A DNA stretch of 64,000 bases from Palsa-504 sp963787645 (GTDB lineage: Bacteria > Actinomycetota > Actinomycetes > Streptosporangiales > Streptosporangiaceae): contig CAWBDS010000004.1 in assembly GCA_963787645.1 (NCBI GenBank), positions 247,105 through 311,104 of the forward strand. The letters are read 5' to 3'. Shown here piece by piece: positions 1 to 8,395 of the stretch; positions within the stretch are counted from its first letter, which is position 1; every line of letters starts with the position of its first letter. Both the position numbers and the translations under genes were made by a program. The notes beneath the pieces were generated by a model. The model had not been told where the DNA came from. It ran no database searches and was given only the letters and a program-made list of their open reading frames with translations.

Positions 1-618
1 GCCGACGCGGCGGCCGCCCTGGTCGCCTGCAACGAGCTGTGGGCCGCCGGGCTGACCCAGCAGCGGCTGGGCAGGGTCGCCGCCACGGTGGGCAGCGACG
101 TGGCCTTCGCGCTGCTGGGCGGGACCGCGGTCGGCCGCGGCCGCGGCGAGCAGCTCACCCCGGCGCTGGCCCCGGCCACGCAGTACCACTGGGTGCTGGC
201 CTTCGCCGACGGCCAGCTCGCCACGCCCGCCGTCTACGCCGCGCTGGACCGGTTGCGCGAGTCGCGCTCCGCCGGCCCCGCCGAGGTCCGGGCCGCGACC
301 GAACCGGACCTGGACGCCGGGCTGATGTCCGCGCTGCGGTCCGGCCATGCCGCCCGGGTCGGCCAGCGGCTGAGTAACGACCTGCAGGCCGCCGCCGTGT
401 CCCTGTTCCCGGCGCTGCGCAAGACGCTGAACGCGGGCCGGGAGCTGGGCGCGCTCGGCGCGCTGGTGGCGGGCTCGGGGCCGACCTGCTTCTTCCTCGC
501 CGCCAACGCCGAGCGGGCCCTGGAGCTGGCCGTGGCCCTGTCCGGGGCGGGCGTGTGCCGGTCGGTGGCCCGGGTCAGCGGACCGGTGCCGGGCGCCGCC
601 GTAGTGCCGGCCGGCTAG
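1..618 (+). CDS. ispE: 4-diphosphocytidyl-2-C-methyl-D-erythritol kinase, C-terminal part
   Basis: This is the last 205 residues of a GHMP-family kinase whose start lies before the window. IspE phosphorylates the 2-OH of CDP-methylerythritol in the cytosolic MEP pathway to isoprenoids. Visible family marks are a VGSDVAF segment with the Asp used in catalysis by GHMP kinases, and the late glycine motif ALVAGSGPT near residue 157 of the fragment. The reading frame is open to the first base. The next gene, an ABC-F ATPase, begins directly after the stop, which is the usual actinobacterial ispE neighbour. Function is inferred from family motifs and this context. Confidence 0.9.
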   Translation, partial: ADAAAALVACNELWAAGLTQQRLGRVAATVGSDVAFALLGGTAVGRGRGEQLTPALAPATQYHWVLAFADGQLATPAVYAALDRLRESRSAGPAEVRAATEPDLDAGLMSALRSGHAARVGQRLSNDLQAAAVSLFPALRKTLNAGRELGALGALVAGSGPTCFFLAANAERALELAVALSGAGVCRSVARVSGPVPGAAVVPAG

Positions 619-2429
<1,811 letters not shown>

Positions 2430-2433
2430 GCCG

Positions 2434-2994
2434 TCACTCCGCCGCGTCGAACGGGGCCAGCAGGATCCGCATCAGGTCGGCCAGGTGCTGGCGCTCGCCG
2501 ACGTCCAGGCCGGCCAGCAGCGCCCGCTCGCGGTCCAGCAGGTCGGCCAGGGCCGCGTCGGCCCGGGCCACGCCCTGCTCGGTGAGCGTGACCAGCACTC
2601 CGCGCTTGTCGCTGGGATCGGGTTCGCGGCGGACCAGGCCCGCCGCGGCCAGCCGGTCGACCCGGTTGGTCATGGTGCCCGAGGTCACCAGGGTGGCGCG
2701 CAGTAGCGCGCCGGGGGTGAGCTGGAACGGCGGTCCCTGCCGGCGCAGCGCCGAGAGCACGTCGAACTCCCAGGTTTCCAGGCCGTGGTCGGCGAACGCG
2801 CCGCGCCGTGCGATGTCCAGGTGCCGGGCCAGCCGGGAGATCCGGCTGAGCACCTGCATCGGCTCCACGTCCAGGTCGGGACGCTGCGCCCGCCAGGCGG
2901 CCACCAGCTCGTCCACCTCGTCGCGCAGCCCCGGCACGTCGAGGATCCCGGCATCGGACTCATGCTCCGTACCCGAACCCGCGCGCTGGGCCAT
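2434..2994 (-). CDS. MarR family transcriptional regulator
   Basis: A 186-residue winged-helix regulator. The central region holds the MarR DNA-binding fold: LTPGALLRATLVTSGTMTNRVDRLAAAGLV as recognition helices and a wing with REPDPSDKRGVLV (the D-x-R-G wing tip typical of MarR). An N-terminal helix and C-terminal helices for dimerisation are present. The ATG at 2994 was chosen because it begins MAQRAG and leaves the palindromic operator region outside the gene; an upstream in-frame start would run across it. It is transcribed divergently from the adjacent methyltransferase gene with about 54 bp between starts. It therefore probably represses its own gene and that neighbour. The ligand is unknown. 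Confidence 0.85.
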   Translation of the reverse strand: MAQRAGSGTEHESDAGILDVPGLRDEVDELVAAWRAQRPDLDVEPMQVLSRISRLARHLDIARRGAFADHGLETWEFDVLSALRRQGPPFQLTPGALLRATLVTSGTMTNRVDRLAAAGLVRREPDPSDKRGVLVTLTEQGVARADAALADLLDRERALLAGLDVGERQHLADLMRILLAPFDAAE

Positions 2995-2996
2995 TA

Positions 2997-3020
2997 CAAG
3001 AGGATATCTCTTGACGTCAA
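2997..3020. promoter_or_regulatory. Probable MarR operator in a divergent promoter
   Basis: The 54-bp gap between the marR and tam starts holds CAAGAG-GATAT-CTCTTG, a perfect 6-bp inverted repeat with a 5-bp centre (2997-3013). It is overlapped by the perfect palindrome TTGACGTCAA (3011-3020), whose TTGACG could also be a -35 box for the rightward gene. Size and placement fit a MarR dimer site. Assignment is inferred from position and symmetry. Confidence 0.55.
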
Positions 3021-3048
3021 GACGCAGGCCGATGTACACAGGACCTCT

Positions 3049-3861
3049 ATGTGGGACGCGACCCAGTATCTGCGGTTCGGCGACGAGCGAACCAGGCCGT
3101 TCATCGACCTGCTGGCCAGGATCGGAGCGGAGCGGCCCGAGTACGTGGTGGACATGGGCTGCGGGCCGGGGAACCTGACCGTCCTGCTCACCGAGCGCTG
3201 GCCGTCCGCCGCGGTGTGCGGTGTGGACAGCTCGCCGCAGATGATCGAGGCGGCGCGCAAGCTAGTCGGCGCCGGCGCGCGGCGGTCCACCGGGCCTGGC
3301 CCGGCCAGTCACGCGCCCGGGCTGTCGGTCATGCTCGAGGACGTGCGGCACTGGGCCCCGCCGAGCCCGCCTGACGTGATCATATCCAACGCCGTGCTGC
3401 AGTGGGTGCCCGGCCATCGCGAGCTGCTGGTCCGCTGGGCGGACTGGCTGGCCGACGACGGCTGGCTGGCGTTCCAGGTCCCGGGGAACTTCGATCAGCC
3501 GTCGCACGCGATCCTGCGTGAACTGGCGGCCTCGGCCCGGTGGCGCTCGCTGCTGCGGGACGTGGAGCTGAACCGGCAGTCGGCCGATCCGGCCGACTAC
3601 GCGGAACTGCTGGCTACGTCGGGCTGCCAGGTCGACGCCTGGGAGACGACGTACGTGCACATCCTGCCGGGCGACAATCCGGTGCTCGAGTGGTACAAGG
3701 GCTCCGGACTGCGTCCCGTGCTGGCCGTGCTCGACGACGACCAGGCCGCGGACTTCCTGGCCGGCTACGGCGAGCGGATCCGCGCAGCGTATCCGCCGAA
3801 CTCGTTCGGTACCGTCTTCCCGTTCCGCCGGGTGTTCACGGTCGCCCACCGAGCGAAGTAA
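3049..3861 (+). CDS. tam: Trans-aconitate 2-methyltransferase-like protein
   Basis: A 270-residue class I SAM-dependent methyltransferase. Motif I is VVDMGCGPGN near residues 29-38, followed by VDSSPQMI (acidic residue binding the ribose) and the motif IV region DVIISNAVLQWV. The pattern LQWVPGH..LL and the FQVPGNFDQPSH segment match the Tam family, which methylates trans-aconitate, a spontaneous by-product of the citric acid cycle that inhibits aconitase. The protein is cytosolic. The ATG at 3049 follows a GGA seven bases upstream. It is divergent from a MarR regulator that probably controls it. Substrate is assigned by family resemblance only; a general small-acid methyltransferase is the alternative. 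Confidence 0.8.
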   Translation: MWDATQYLRFGDERTRPFIDLLARIGAERPEYVVDMGCGPGNLTVLLTERWPSAAVCGVDSSPQMIEAARKLVGAGARRSTGPGPASHAPGLSVMLEDVRHWAPPSPPDVIISNAVLQWVPGHRELLVRWADWLADDGWLAFQVPGNFDQPSHAILRELAASARWRSLLRDVELNRQSADPADYAELLATSGCQVDAWETTYVHILPGDNPVLEWYKGSGLRPVLAVLDDDQAADFLAGYGERIRAAYPPNSFGTVFPFRRVFTVAHRAK

Positions 3862-3867
3862 CCTGGC

Positions 3868-3892
3868 TTTTCCTATTGATTTAATAGGGAAA
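3868..3892. promoter_or_regulatory. AT-rich inverted repeat after tam
   Basis: CCTATT-GATTT-AATAGG forms a perfect 6-bp inverted repeat seven bases after the tam stop, flanked by TTTT on the left and GAAA on the right. Its low GC stands out in this genome. It could be the tam terminator or a regulator site for the cysteine dioxygenase gene 180 bp further on. No U-tract follows, so the terminator reading is weak. The remaining bases to 4074 hold only the leader of the next gene. Confidence 0.4.
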
Positions 3893-4074
3893 CTCTGGCA
3901 GGATCTCCGCATGCGCCGTGACCTGCCTGTTTCCGTTCCGTGGTGTCCGGCCGGCTCGCGCTGACCGGCCAGGTCCGTTCTGCCTCCGGCGTGCCACGTA
4001 CCTGGCCTGTTAGTTCACTTGATTCGTACTGGATTTCCCGCAGTCAGTCTTGCCGACGTGAGGAGAGAAGCGAT

Positions 4075-4590
4075 ATGAGCACGATGACCCGGCCGATATC
4101 CCCCGCCGCCGTTTCCGGCCAGCTACTCGGCGCACGGCAGCTAGCCGACGTGGTGCGGCGGGTGGCGGCCAGCCCCGCGGAGTGGCTCACGCGGGTCAGG
4201 CTCAATCCGGGCGGTCGCTGGTACGAGCGGATCCACCTCGACGACAGCCACGAGGTCTGGGTGATCAGCTGGCTGCCGGGCCAGGCCACCGGCTTCCACG
4301 ACCACGGCGGATCGTCCGGCGCGTTCACCGTGGTCTGGGGCGCGCTGGTCGAACGGCGGGTGGCCGGCGGCGTGGCCAGCGGCCACGTGCTGGCCAAGCC
4401 GGTCGGGGCCGGCGGCTCACGGGCGTTCGGGCCCCGGTACATCCACGACGTGCGCAACTCCGCGGCGTCCTCGGTCGCGGTGAGCGTGCACGCCTACTCG
4501 CCGCCCCTGCCGGAGATGACGCGCTATGAGTTCACCGCGGGCGCACTGGTCAAGCAGGCCACCGAAGGTCCCGCGACATGGTCACGATGA
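4075..4590 (+). CDS. Cysteine dioxygenase family protein (cupin)
   Basis: A 171-residue cupin of the type I cysteine dioxygenase family, which uses non-haem iron to oxidise the thiol of cysteine to a sulfinate. The metal-binding histidines appear as H75 and H77 in GFHDHGGS and H124 in RYIHDVRN, the usual three-histidine set. The ATG at 4075 follows AGGAGAG at good spacing. The downstream rhodanese gene overlaps its end, so the two are translationally linked and likely act together in cysteine or sulfane-sulfur catabolism. Related cupins acting on other thiols are possible; iron dependence and cysteine as substrate are family knowledge, not visible here. Confidence 0.85.
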   Translation: MSTMTRPISPAAVSGQLLGARQLADVVRRVAASPAEWLTRVRLNPGGRWYERIHLDDSHEVWVISWLPGQATGFHDHGGSSGAFTVVWGALVERRVAGGVASGHVLAKPVGAGGSRAFGPRYIHDVRNSAASSVAVSVHAYSPPLPEMTRYEFTAGALVKQATEGPATWSR

Positions 4591-5144
4591 CCCGCCCGGC
4601 GGGCGCGCGCGGCATCGAGAAGATCCTCGCGGACGCCCGCGGGCGGCTGCAGCGGGTGACGCCCGGCGAGGCGTTCCGGGAACAGGCCGCGGGCGCGGTG
4701 CTCATCGACATCCGGCCCGCCGCGCAGCGCGCGGACATGGGTGAGATCCCCGGCTCGGTCGTCGTGGAGCGTAACCACCTGGAGTGGCGCCTGGACCCCG
4801 GGTGCGAGGCCCGGCTGCCCTGGGTTATCGGCTATGACCACCGGATCATCGTGTTCTGCGCCAACGGCGTCACCTCGAGCCTGGCCGCGGCGGCCCTGCA
4901 CGACCTGGGCCTGCACCGCGCGACCGACCTGATCGGCGGGCTGCGCGCCTGGTCGGCCGAGGGCCTGCCGACCGCGGCGGCCAGCGCGGGTACCGCTACG
5001 CTGGCGCCCGGTGCCGCCGCGCCCTGGTTAACGGCCGGCCGTCAGCGTCCAAGTGGGACAGGCCGTTCCAGGCCAGGTCGATCAGGTTGGCCGCGACCTC
5101 TTCCAGCTTGGGCTTGCGGGCGTCGAGCCACCACTGGCCGGTGA
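4578..5144 (+). CDS. Rhodanese-like sulfurtransferase
   Basis: Single rhodanese domain spanning about residues 25-132. It has the CH2A-like start VLIDIRP and the active-site loop VFCANGVTSS with catalytic Cys94. Such proteins move sulfane sulfur from a donor to a nucleophile. It overlaps the cysteine dioxygenase gene; ATG 4578 is used, but ATG 4587 would give a classic ATGA overlap. The domain ends at GGLRAWSAEGLPTA, about position 4974. The remaining 50 residues are low-complexity and lie antisense to the end of the tetR gene (149-bp overlap). A further small indel near 4980 that removes the true stop is therefore possible, and the 3' boundary is uncertain. Confidence 0.8.
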   Translation: MVTMTRPAGARGIEKILADARGRLQRVTPGEAFREQAAGAVLIDIRPAAQRADMGEIPGSVVVERNHLEWRLDPGCEARLPWVIGYDHRIIVFCANGVTSSLAAAALHDLGLHRATDLIGGLRAWSAEGLPTAAASAGTATLAPGAAAPWLTAGRQRPSGTGRSRPGRSGWPRPLPAWACGRRATTGR

Positions 5145-5649
5145 AGGCGACCATGCCCACCAGCATCTGCGCGTACATCGGCGCCAGCTTGGGGTCGTGT
5201 CCGCGTGACTTCAGGAAGTCGGCCAGGATGTACTCCACCTGGCCGGCGATGTCGCTCAGCAGCGTGCCGTAGGTTCCCGATCCTGGGCCCGGGCTGGAGT
5301 CCCGGACCAGGATCCGGAACCCGTCGGCGTTGTCCTCGATGTACCGGAACAGGCTGACCGCCGCGGCCTCGAACTTGTCCCGGGTGTGACCGCCGTCCAG
5401 CAGCGAGGTGGCCATGGTCAGCAGCCGCTCGACCTCGCGGTCGACCACCACCGCGTACAGCCCTTCCTTGCCGCCGAAGTGCTCGTACACCACCGGCTTG
5501 GACACCCCGGCCTGGGTGGCGATCTCCTCGATCGAGGTTCCCTCGAAGCCGCGCTCGGCGAACAGCCGCCGCCCGATATCCAGCAGCTGCTCGCGCCGTT
5601 CCTTACCGGTCATCCGCTTGCGGACGGATCTGGGGGGTTGGGTGTTCAC
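4996..5649 (-). CDS. TetR/AcrR family transcriptional regulator
   Basis: A TetR-type repressor of about 217 residues. The N-terminal HTH reads RREQLLDIGRRLFAERGFEG then TSIEEIATQAGVSKPVVYEHF, the classical TetR helix-turn-helix ending in Y-x-HF. The C-terminal half is the ligand-binding and dimer region. The GTG at 5649 is preferred because it lies 8 bp after the desaturase stop; an ATG at 5685 would overlap that gene by 29 bp. It sits head-to-tail behind the desaturase and is probably its regulator, sensing an acyl-CoA or fatty acid; this is inferred from context only. Confidence 0.8.
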   Translation of the reverse strand: MNTQPPRSVRKRMTGKERREQLLDIGRRLFAERGFEGTSIEEIATQAGVSKPVVYEHFGGKEGLYAVVVDREVERLLTMATSLLDGGHTRDKFEAAAVSLFRYIEDNADGFRILVRDSSPGPGSGTYGTLLSDIAGQVEYILADFLKSRGHDPKLAPMYAQMLVGMVAFTGQWWLDARKPKLEEVAANLIDLAWNGLSHLDADGRPLTRARRHRAPA

Positions 5650-5656
5650 CGGTTCA

Positions 5657-6766
5657 TCATCGCGGCTCCGCGGACACCGCGCCACGAACCCGGCTGGCGC
5701 GCCGGGTCATCGAGCCGAGTTTCCGCGTCGCGGTGGCGGGGCGCTTGGCCGACAGCCGCTCCTCGTCCGGCCAGCGGACGTCATAGGCCCAGCCCAGCTG
5801 CTCGAACCAGCGGATGACGCGCGCGCTCGAGTCGAGCTGGCCCTTCAGCGCGCCGTGCCGGGCGCACGTCGGGTCGGCGTGGTGCAGGTTGTGCCACGAT
5901 TCGCCGAACGACGCGATGGCCAGCCAGGCGACGTTGCGTGACTTGTCCCGCACCTCGAAGTCCTCGCTGCCGAACGTGTGGCAGATCGAGTTGATCGACC
6001 AGGTGACGTGGTGCAGCAGCGCGACCCGGACCAGGCTGGCCCAGAAGAAGGCGGTCAGCGCGCCGTGGAAGGACAGGCCCCACAGCCCGCCGATCAGCGC
6101 GGGCAGCAGCAGCGAGACCGCCACCAGCGCCGGGAACTGCTTGTCCACCGCCTTGACCCGCCGGTCCGCGAGCAGGTCGGGGGAGAACTTCTCCTGGGAG
6201 GTCTTGTTGGGGTCGAACAGCCAGCCGACGTGCGCGTACACCAGGCCCTTGGTCAGCGCCTTCCAGTCTTCCCCGTAGCGCCACGGCGAGTGCGGGTCAC
6301 CCTCTTTGTCGCTGTACTTGTGGTGCCGGCGGTGGTCCGAGACCCAGGTGATGACCGGCCCTTCGATGGACAGGCTGCCCGCGATGGCCAGCGCGACCCG
6401 CAGCCCGGTCTTGGCCTTGAACGACCCGTGGGTGAAGTACCGGTGGTAGCCGACCGTCACGCCGAGTCCGGAGATCCAGAAAAAGATCAGCGCGATAACG
6501 ACGTCGTGCCAGCCCAGGCCCCAGCCCCATAGCAGCGGGATCGCGGCCACCAGAGCCACCAGCGGGACGGCCACGAACAAGCCGACCAGGAAGCGCTGGA
6601 ACGTCGAGTTCGGTTCCTCGTCGAGGTCCGGCCGGGGCACGCGTTGCTGGGTTCTGGTCGCTCCCCCGAGCGTCCCGCTGGGCACGGGCACCTGATCCGT
6701 GGAAGCTGCGAGCCGCGCCGCCGAGGCGTCGCCGGTCACGTGGACGGTGTCGGGGGAAGTGGTCAT
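5657..6766 (-). CDS. Membrane fatty acyl-CoA delta-9 desaturase
   Basis: A 369-residue integral membrane desaturase that introduces a double bond into stearoyl or palmitoyl chains using a di-iron centre, oxygen and an electron donor. The three histidine boxes are all present: HRYFTH (108-113), HRRHH (145-149) and HNLHH (292-296). Four hydrophobic segments occur around residues 58-80, 88-105, 215-232 and 238-252. About 50 polar residues precede the first membrane segment. No cytochrome b5 or ferredoxin domain is fused, so a separate reductase is needed. A TetR regulator follows at 8 bp or with an overlap. The promoter region upstream carries symmetric motifs that may be its operator. Confidence 0.9.
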   Translation of the reverse strand: MTTSPDTVHVTGDASAARLAASTDQVPVPSGTLGGATRTQQRVPRPDLDEEPNSTFQRFLVGLFVAVPLVALVAAIPLLWGWGLGWHDVVIALIFFWISGLGVTVGYHRYFTHGSFKAKTGLRVALAIAGSLSIEGPVITWVSDHRRHHKYSDKEGDPHSPWRYGEDWKALTKGLVYAHVGWLFDPNKTSQEKFSPDLLADRRVKAVDKQFPALVAVSLLLPALIGGLWGLSFHGALTAFFWASLVRVALLHHVTWSINSICHTFGSEDFEVRDKSRNVAWLAIASFGESWHNLHHADPTCARHGALKGQLDSSARVIRWFEQLGWAYDVRWPDEERLSAKRPATATRKLGSMTRRASRVRGAVSAEPR

Positions 6767-6811
6767 CGAGCTCCTCTTGATGCAGGCAGAACGTCCGGAG
6801 CGTTTTTACGC

Positions 6812-6841
6812 TTACGTAACCGTAGCCTACCAAACCGTAGG
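6812..6841. promoter_or_regulatory. Candidate operators upstream of the desaturase
   Basis: About 45-75 bp upstream of the desaturase start lies the palindrome TTACGTAA (6812-6819), followed by CCTAC-CAAACC-GTAGG (6826-6841), a perfect 5-bp inverted repeat. CTACGGTT also occurs twice in direct order on the coding strand. The position fits TetR operators in the promoter. From here to 7145 no gene or other clear motif is seen. Confidence 0.45.
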
Positions 6842-7145
6842 TTAGGCAAACACTTCGCGGGTGAATTTCTGCATATGGACCCATAAATTTCGGCTGCGGG
6901 CCACCGTCAGCGTCTCAATATGCGAGACAGATGAGCCGTGCGTGTCGCTCTCGCTACGGATTGCCGATGATCATGCGTAGTCGTAGTCCAGTCCGCCTAC
7001 CCGCGGGAAGCGCGGCTATGCGGCACTGGCGGCAGCCGGATCAGGAAGGCTGACCGGACCACGTCGCGCCGCGAGCGCCGAAGCCGGATCACATCGATCC
7101 AGTCAGGCCGTAAAGAGGGCTTATAGCCATATAAATCGAACAAAG

Positions 7146-7219
7146 TTCCGGCGCCTGGACTCGAACCAGGACTAACCCAGCTCCAAAGGCTGGTGCGCTG
7201 CCAATTACGCTACGCCGGA
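7146..7219 (-). tRNA. tRNA-Gln (anticodon TTG)
   Basis: Reading the minus strand, the acceptor stem TCCGGCG pairs with CGCCGGA, the anticodon stem CCAGC/GCTGG encloses the loop CTTTGGA with anticodon TTG, and the T arm carries GGTTCGAGTCC. The D-arm GTAATTGGCAGC is typical of tRNA-Gln. CCA is not encoded. The stop codon of the upstream minus-strand gene falls at tRNA positions 8-10. Confidence 0.93.
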
Positions 7220-8190
7220 TTACCGCCGCGATGGGCTGTGGAACATTGCGTCAAGCGCCCTTCCACGATACCGGCCAGGGTCCCCGTGACGGTATCGGAG
7301 CACTCCCTGGGTAACGTCGGCTCTTCCAGGGCGATTCGGTTCGCGCCGTGACGCGCAGCCATGCTCGCGGTGACCCAGCCTTCAATTTTCCGGTAGAGGT
7401 CTGCGCTACGACGGACGTCGATACGAAGGCAGCCGTGGTACTCCTCGCCTACGTTCTTCCGTACTGTCTTCGGGTTGTGGCGCTTCAACGTGGGTGTGCG
7501 GAACTGATCGCCCGTCGCCTCGGTGATCCCGAGCCAAAACCGCTGAGCCGCTTGCACGTCCGCGCTCTCGTGAATGTAGACCCGGAAGATCAAGCTGGCC
7601 CGCACGGTACCGGTCGCGTCCAGGAAGTACAGAAAGAACCGGATCAGGTTGGGGTCGCTGTTGATGAAGACGACCCGTTCGCTACGCCGGTGCGGCTTGC
7701 TCTTCGCGCCCTCGCACCAGTAGGCGATGGCGCCGGCGATGATCAGCTCACGGTCGGTCAGTTCGCCGATTTGCGCGGCAGCGCCCTCGCTGATGGCGGT
7801 GCGGCGGGCTGTGCGGGCCGGGCGCTCGGCCGCCCAGTACCGGCTCGTTTCCTCGGCCGATCTTCGCCTGCACTCGGTGTGACTAAGCCTCGCTGGTATG
7901 GGCAGGTCGCGGACCCACAGCGAGACCGAGCTCTTGGAAACCGCGAGCGCAGCGGCGATCTCCTCGTAGTCCAAGCCCTGGCCGCGCAGCTCGCGGGCCC
8001 TGGCTCGCCGGTCATCCCTGGCTCTTGGGCGCCGGGTCCAGTCGGGCGGGGGCACACCCCGTAGGGCATCGTGGAGCGTGCCATTACCTACCGGGCCGAT
8101 GATCTGCTTGATCTGACGGAGGGACTTGCCCTGGCGGCGTAGCGTGACCGCCTGTTCCCGTAGCCGGTCAAGTTCTTGTCGAGTGCGCAT
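7210..8190 (-). CDS. HTH protein with endonuclease-like C-terminal domain, function unknown
   Basis: A 326-residue protein with no certain name. The N-terminus has two helix-turn-helix-like segments: GKSLRQIKQIIGPVGNGTLH around residues 21-40 and LDYEEIAAALAVSKSSVSLWV around 73-93. The C-terminal half (about 140-265) reads IIAGAIAYWCEGAK, then FINSDPNLIRFFLYFL, and ends with a conserved-looking RIDV..S.DLYRKIEGW block. That layout recalls LAGLIDADG-type homing endonuclease folds, but the match is by eye. The start is the ATG at 8190. The gene ends inside tRNA-Gln, using bases of the acceptor stem as its last codons, which suggests arrival by site-specific insertion or a long-standing fused transcript. 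Confidence 0.55.
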   Translation of the reverse strand: MRTRQELDRLREQAVTLRRQGKSLRQIKQIIGPVGNGTLHDALRGVPPPDWTRRPRARDDRRARARELRGQGLDYEEIAAALAVSKSSVSLWVRDLPIPARLSHTECRRRSAEETSRYWAAERPARTARRTAISEGAAAQIGELTDRELIIAGAIAYWCEGAKSKPHRRSERVVFINSDPNLIRFFLYFLDATGTVRASLIFRVYIHESADVQAAQRFWLGITEATGDQFRTPTLKRHNPKTVRKNVGEEYHGCLRIDVRRSADLYRKIEGWVTASMAARHGANRIALEEPTLPRECSDTVTGTLAGIVEGRLTQCSTAHRGGNPA

Positions 8191-8320
8191 ATTCGAACAC
8201 TAGCGCGAGGCGCTGACATTTCGGGCGGCCGCGCCGCAGGTCCGGGCACGGCCGCGGTTGCTCGGCGGGCGGCGGAGCCGGAGCAAGGCCGGGACCGGTC
8301 GGGCCCAACCTGCGGAATCG

Positions 8321-8340
8321 GTTTATAATTTACTTAGTTA
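8321..8340 (+). promoter_or_regulatory. Promoter region of the MFS gene
   Basis: The 205 bp between the divergent HTH gene and the MFS gene contain TATAAT (8324-8329), a consensus-like -10 hexamer unusual for this GC-rich sequence, followed by TTAGTTAAC. About 65 bp separate it from the start codon. No clear -35 box is seen. Confidence 0.35.
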
Positions 8341-8395
8341 ACGCGAAGCAACTGATCCCGCAGGTCCTGAACCATGTCTTGGGGGCTTACCGGTA

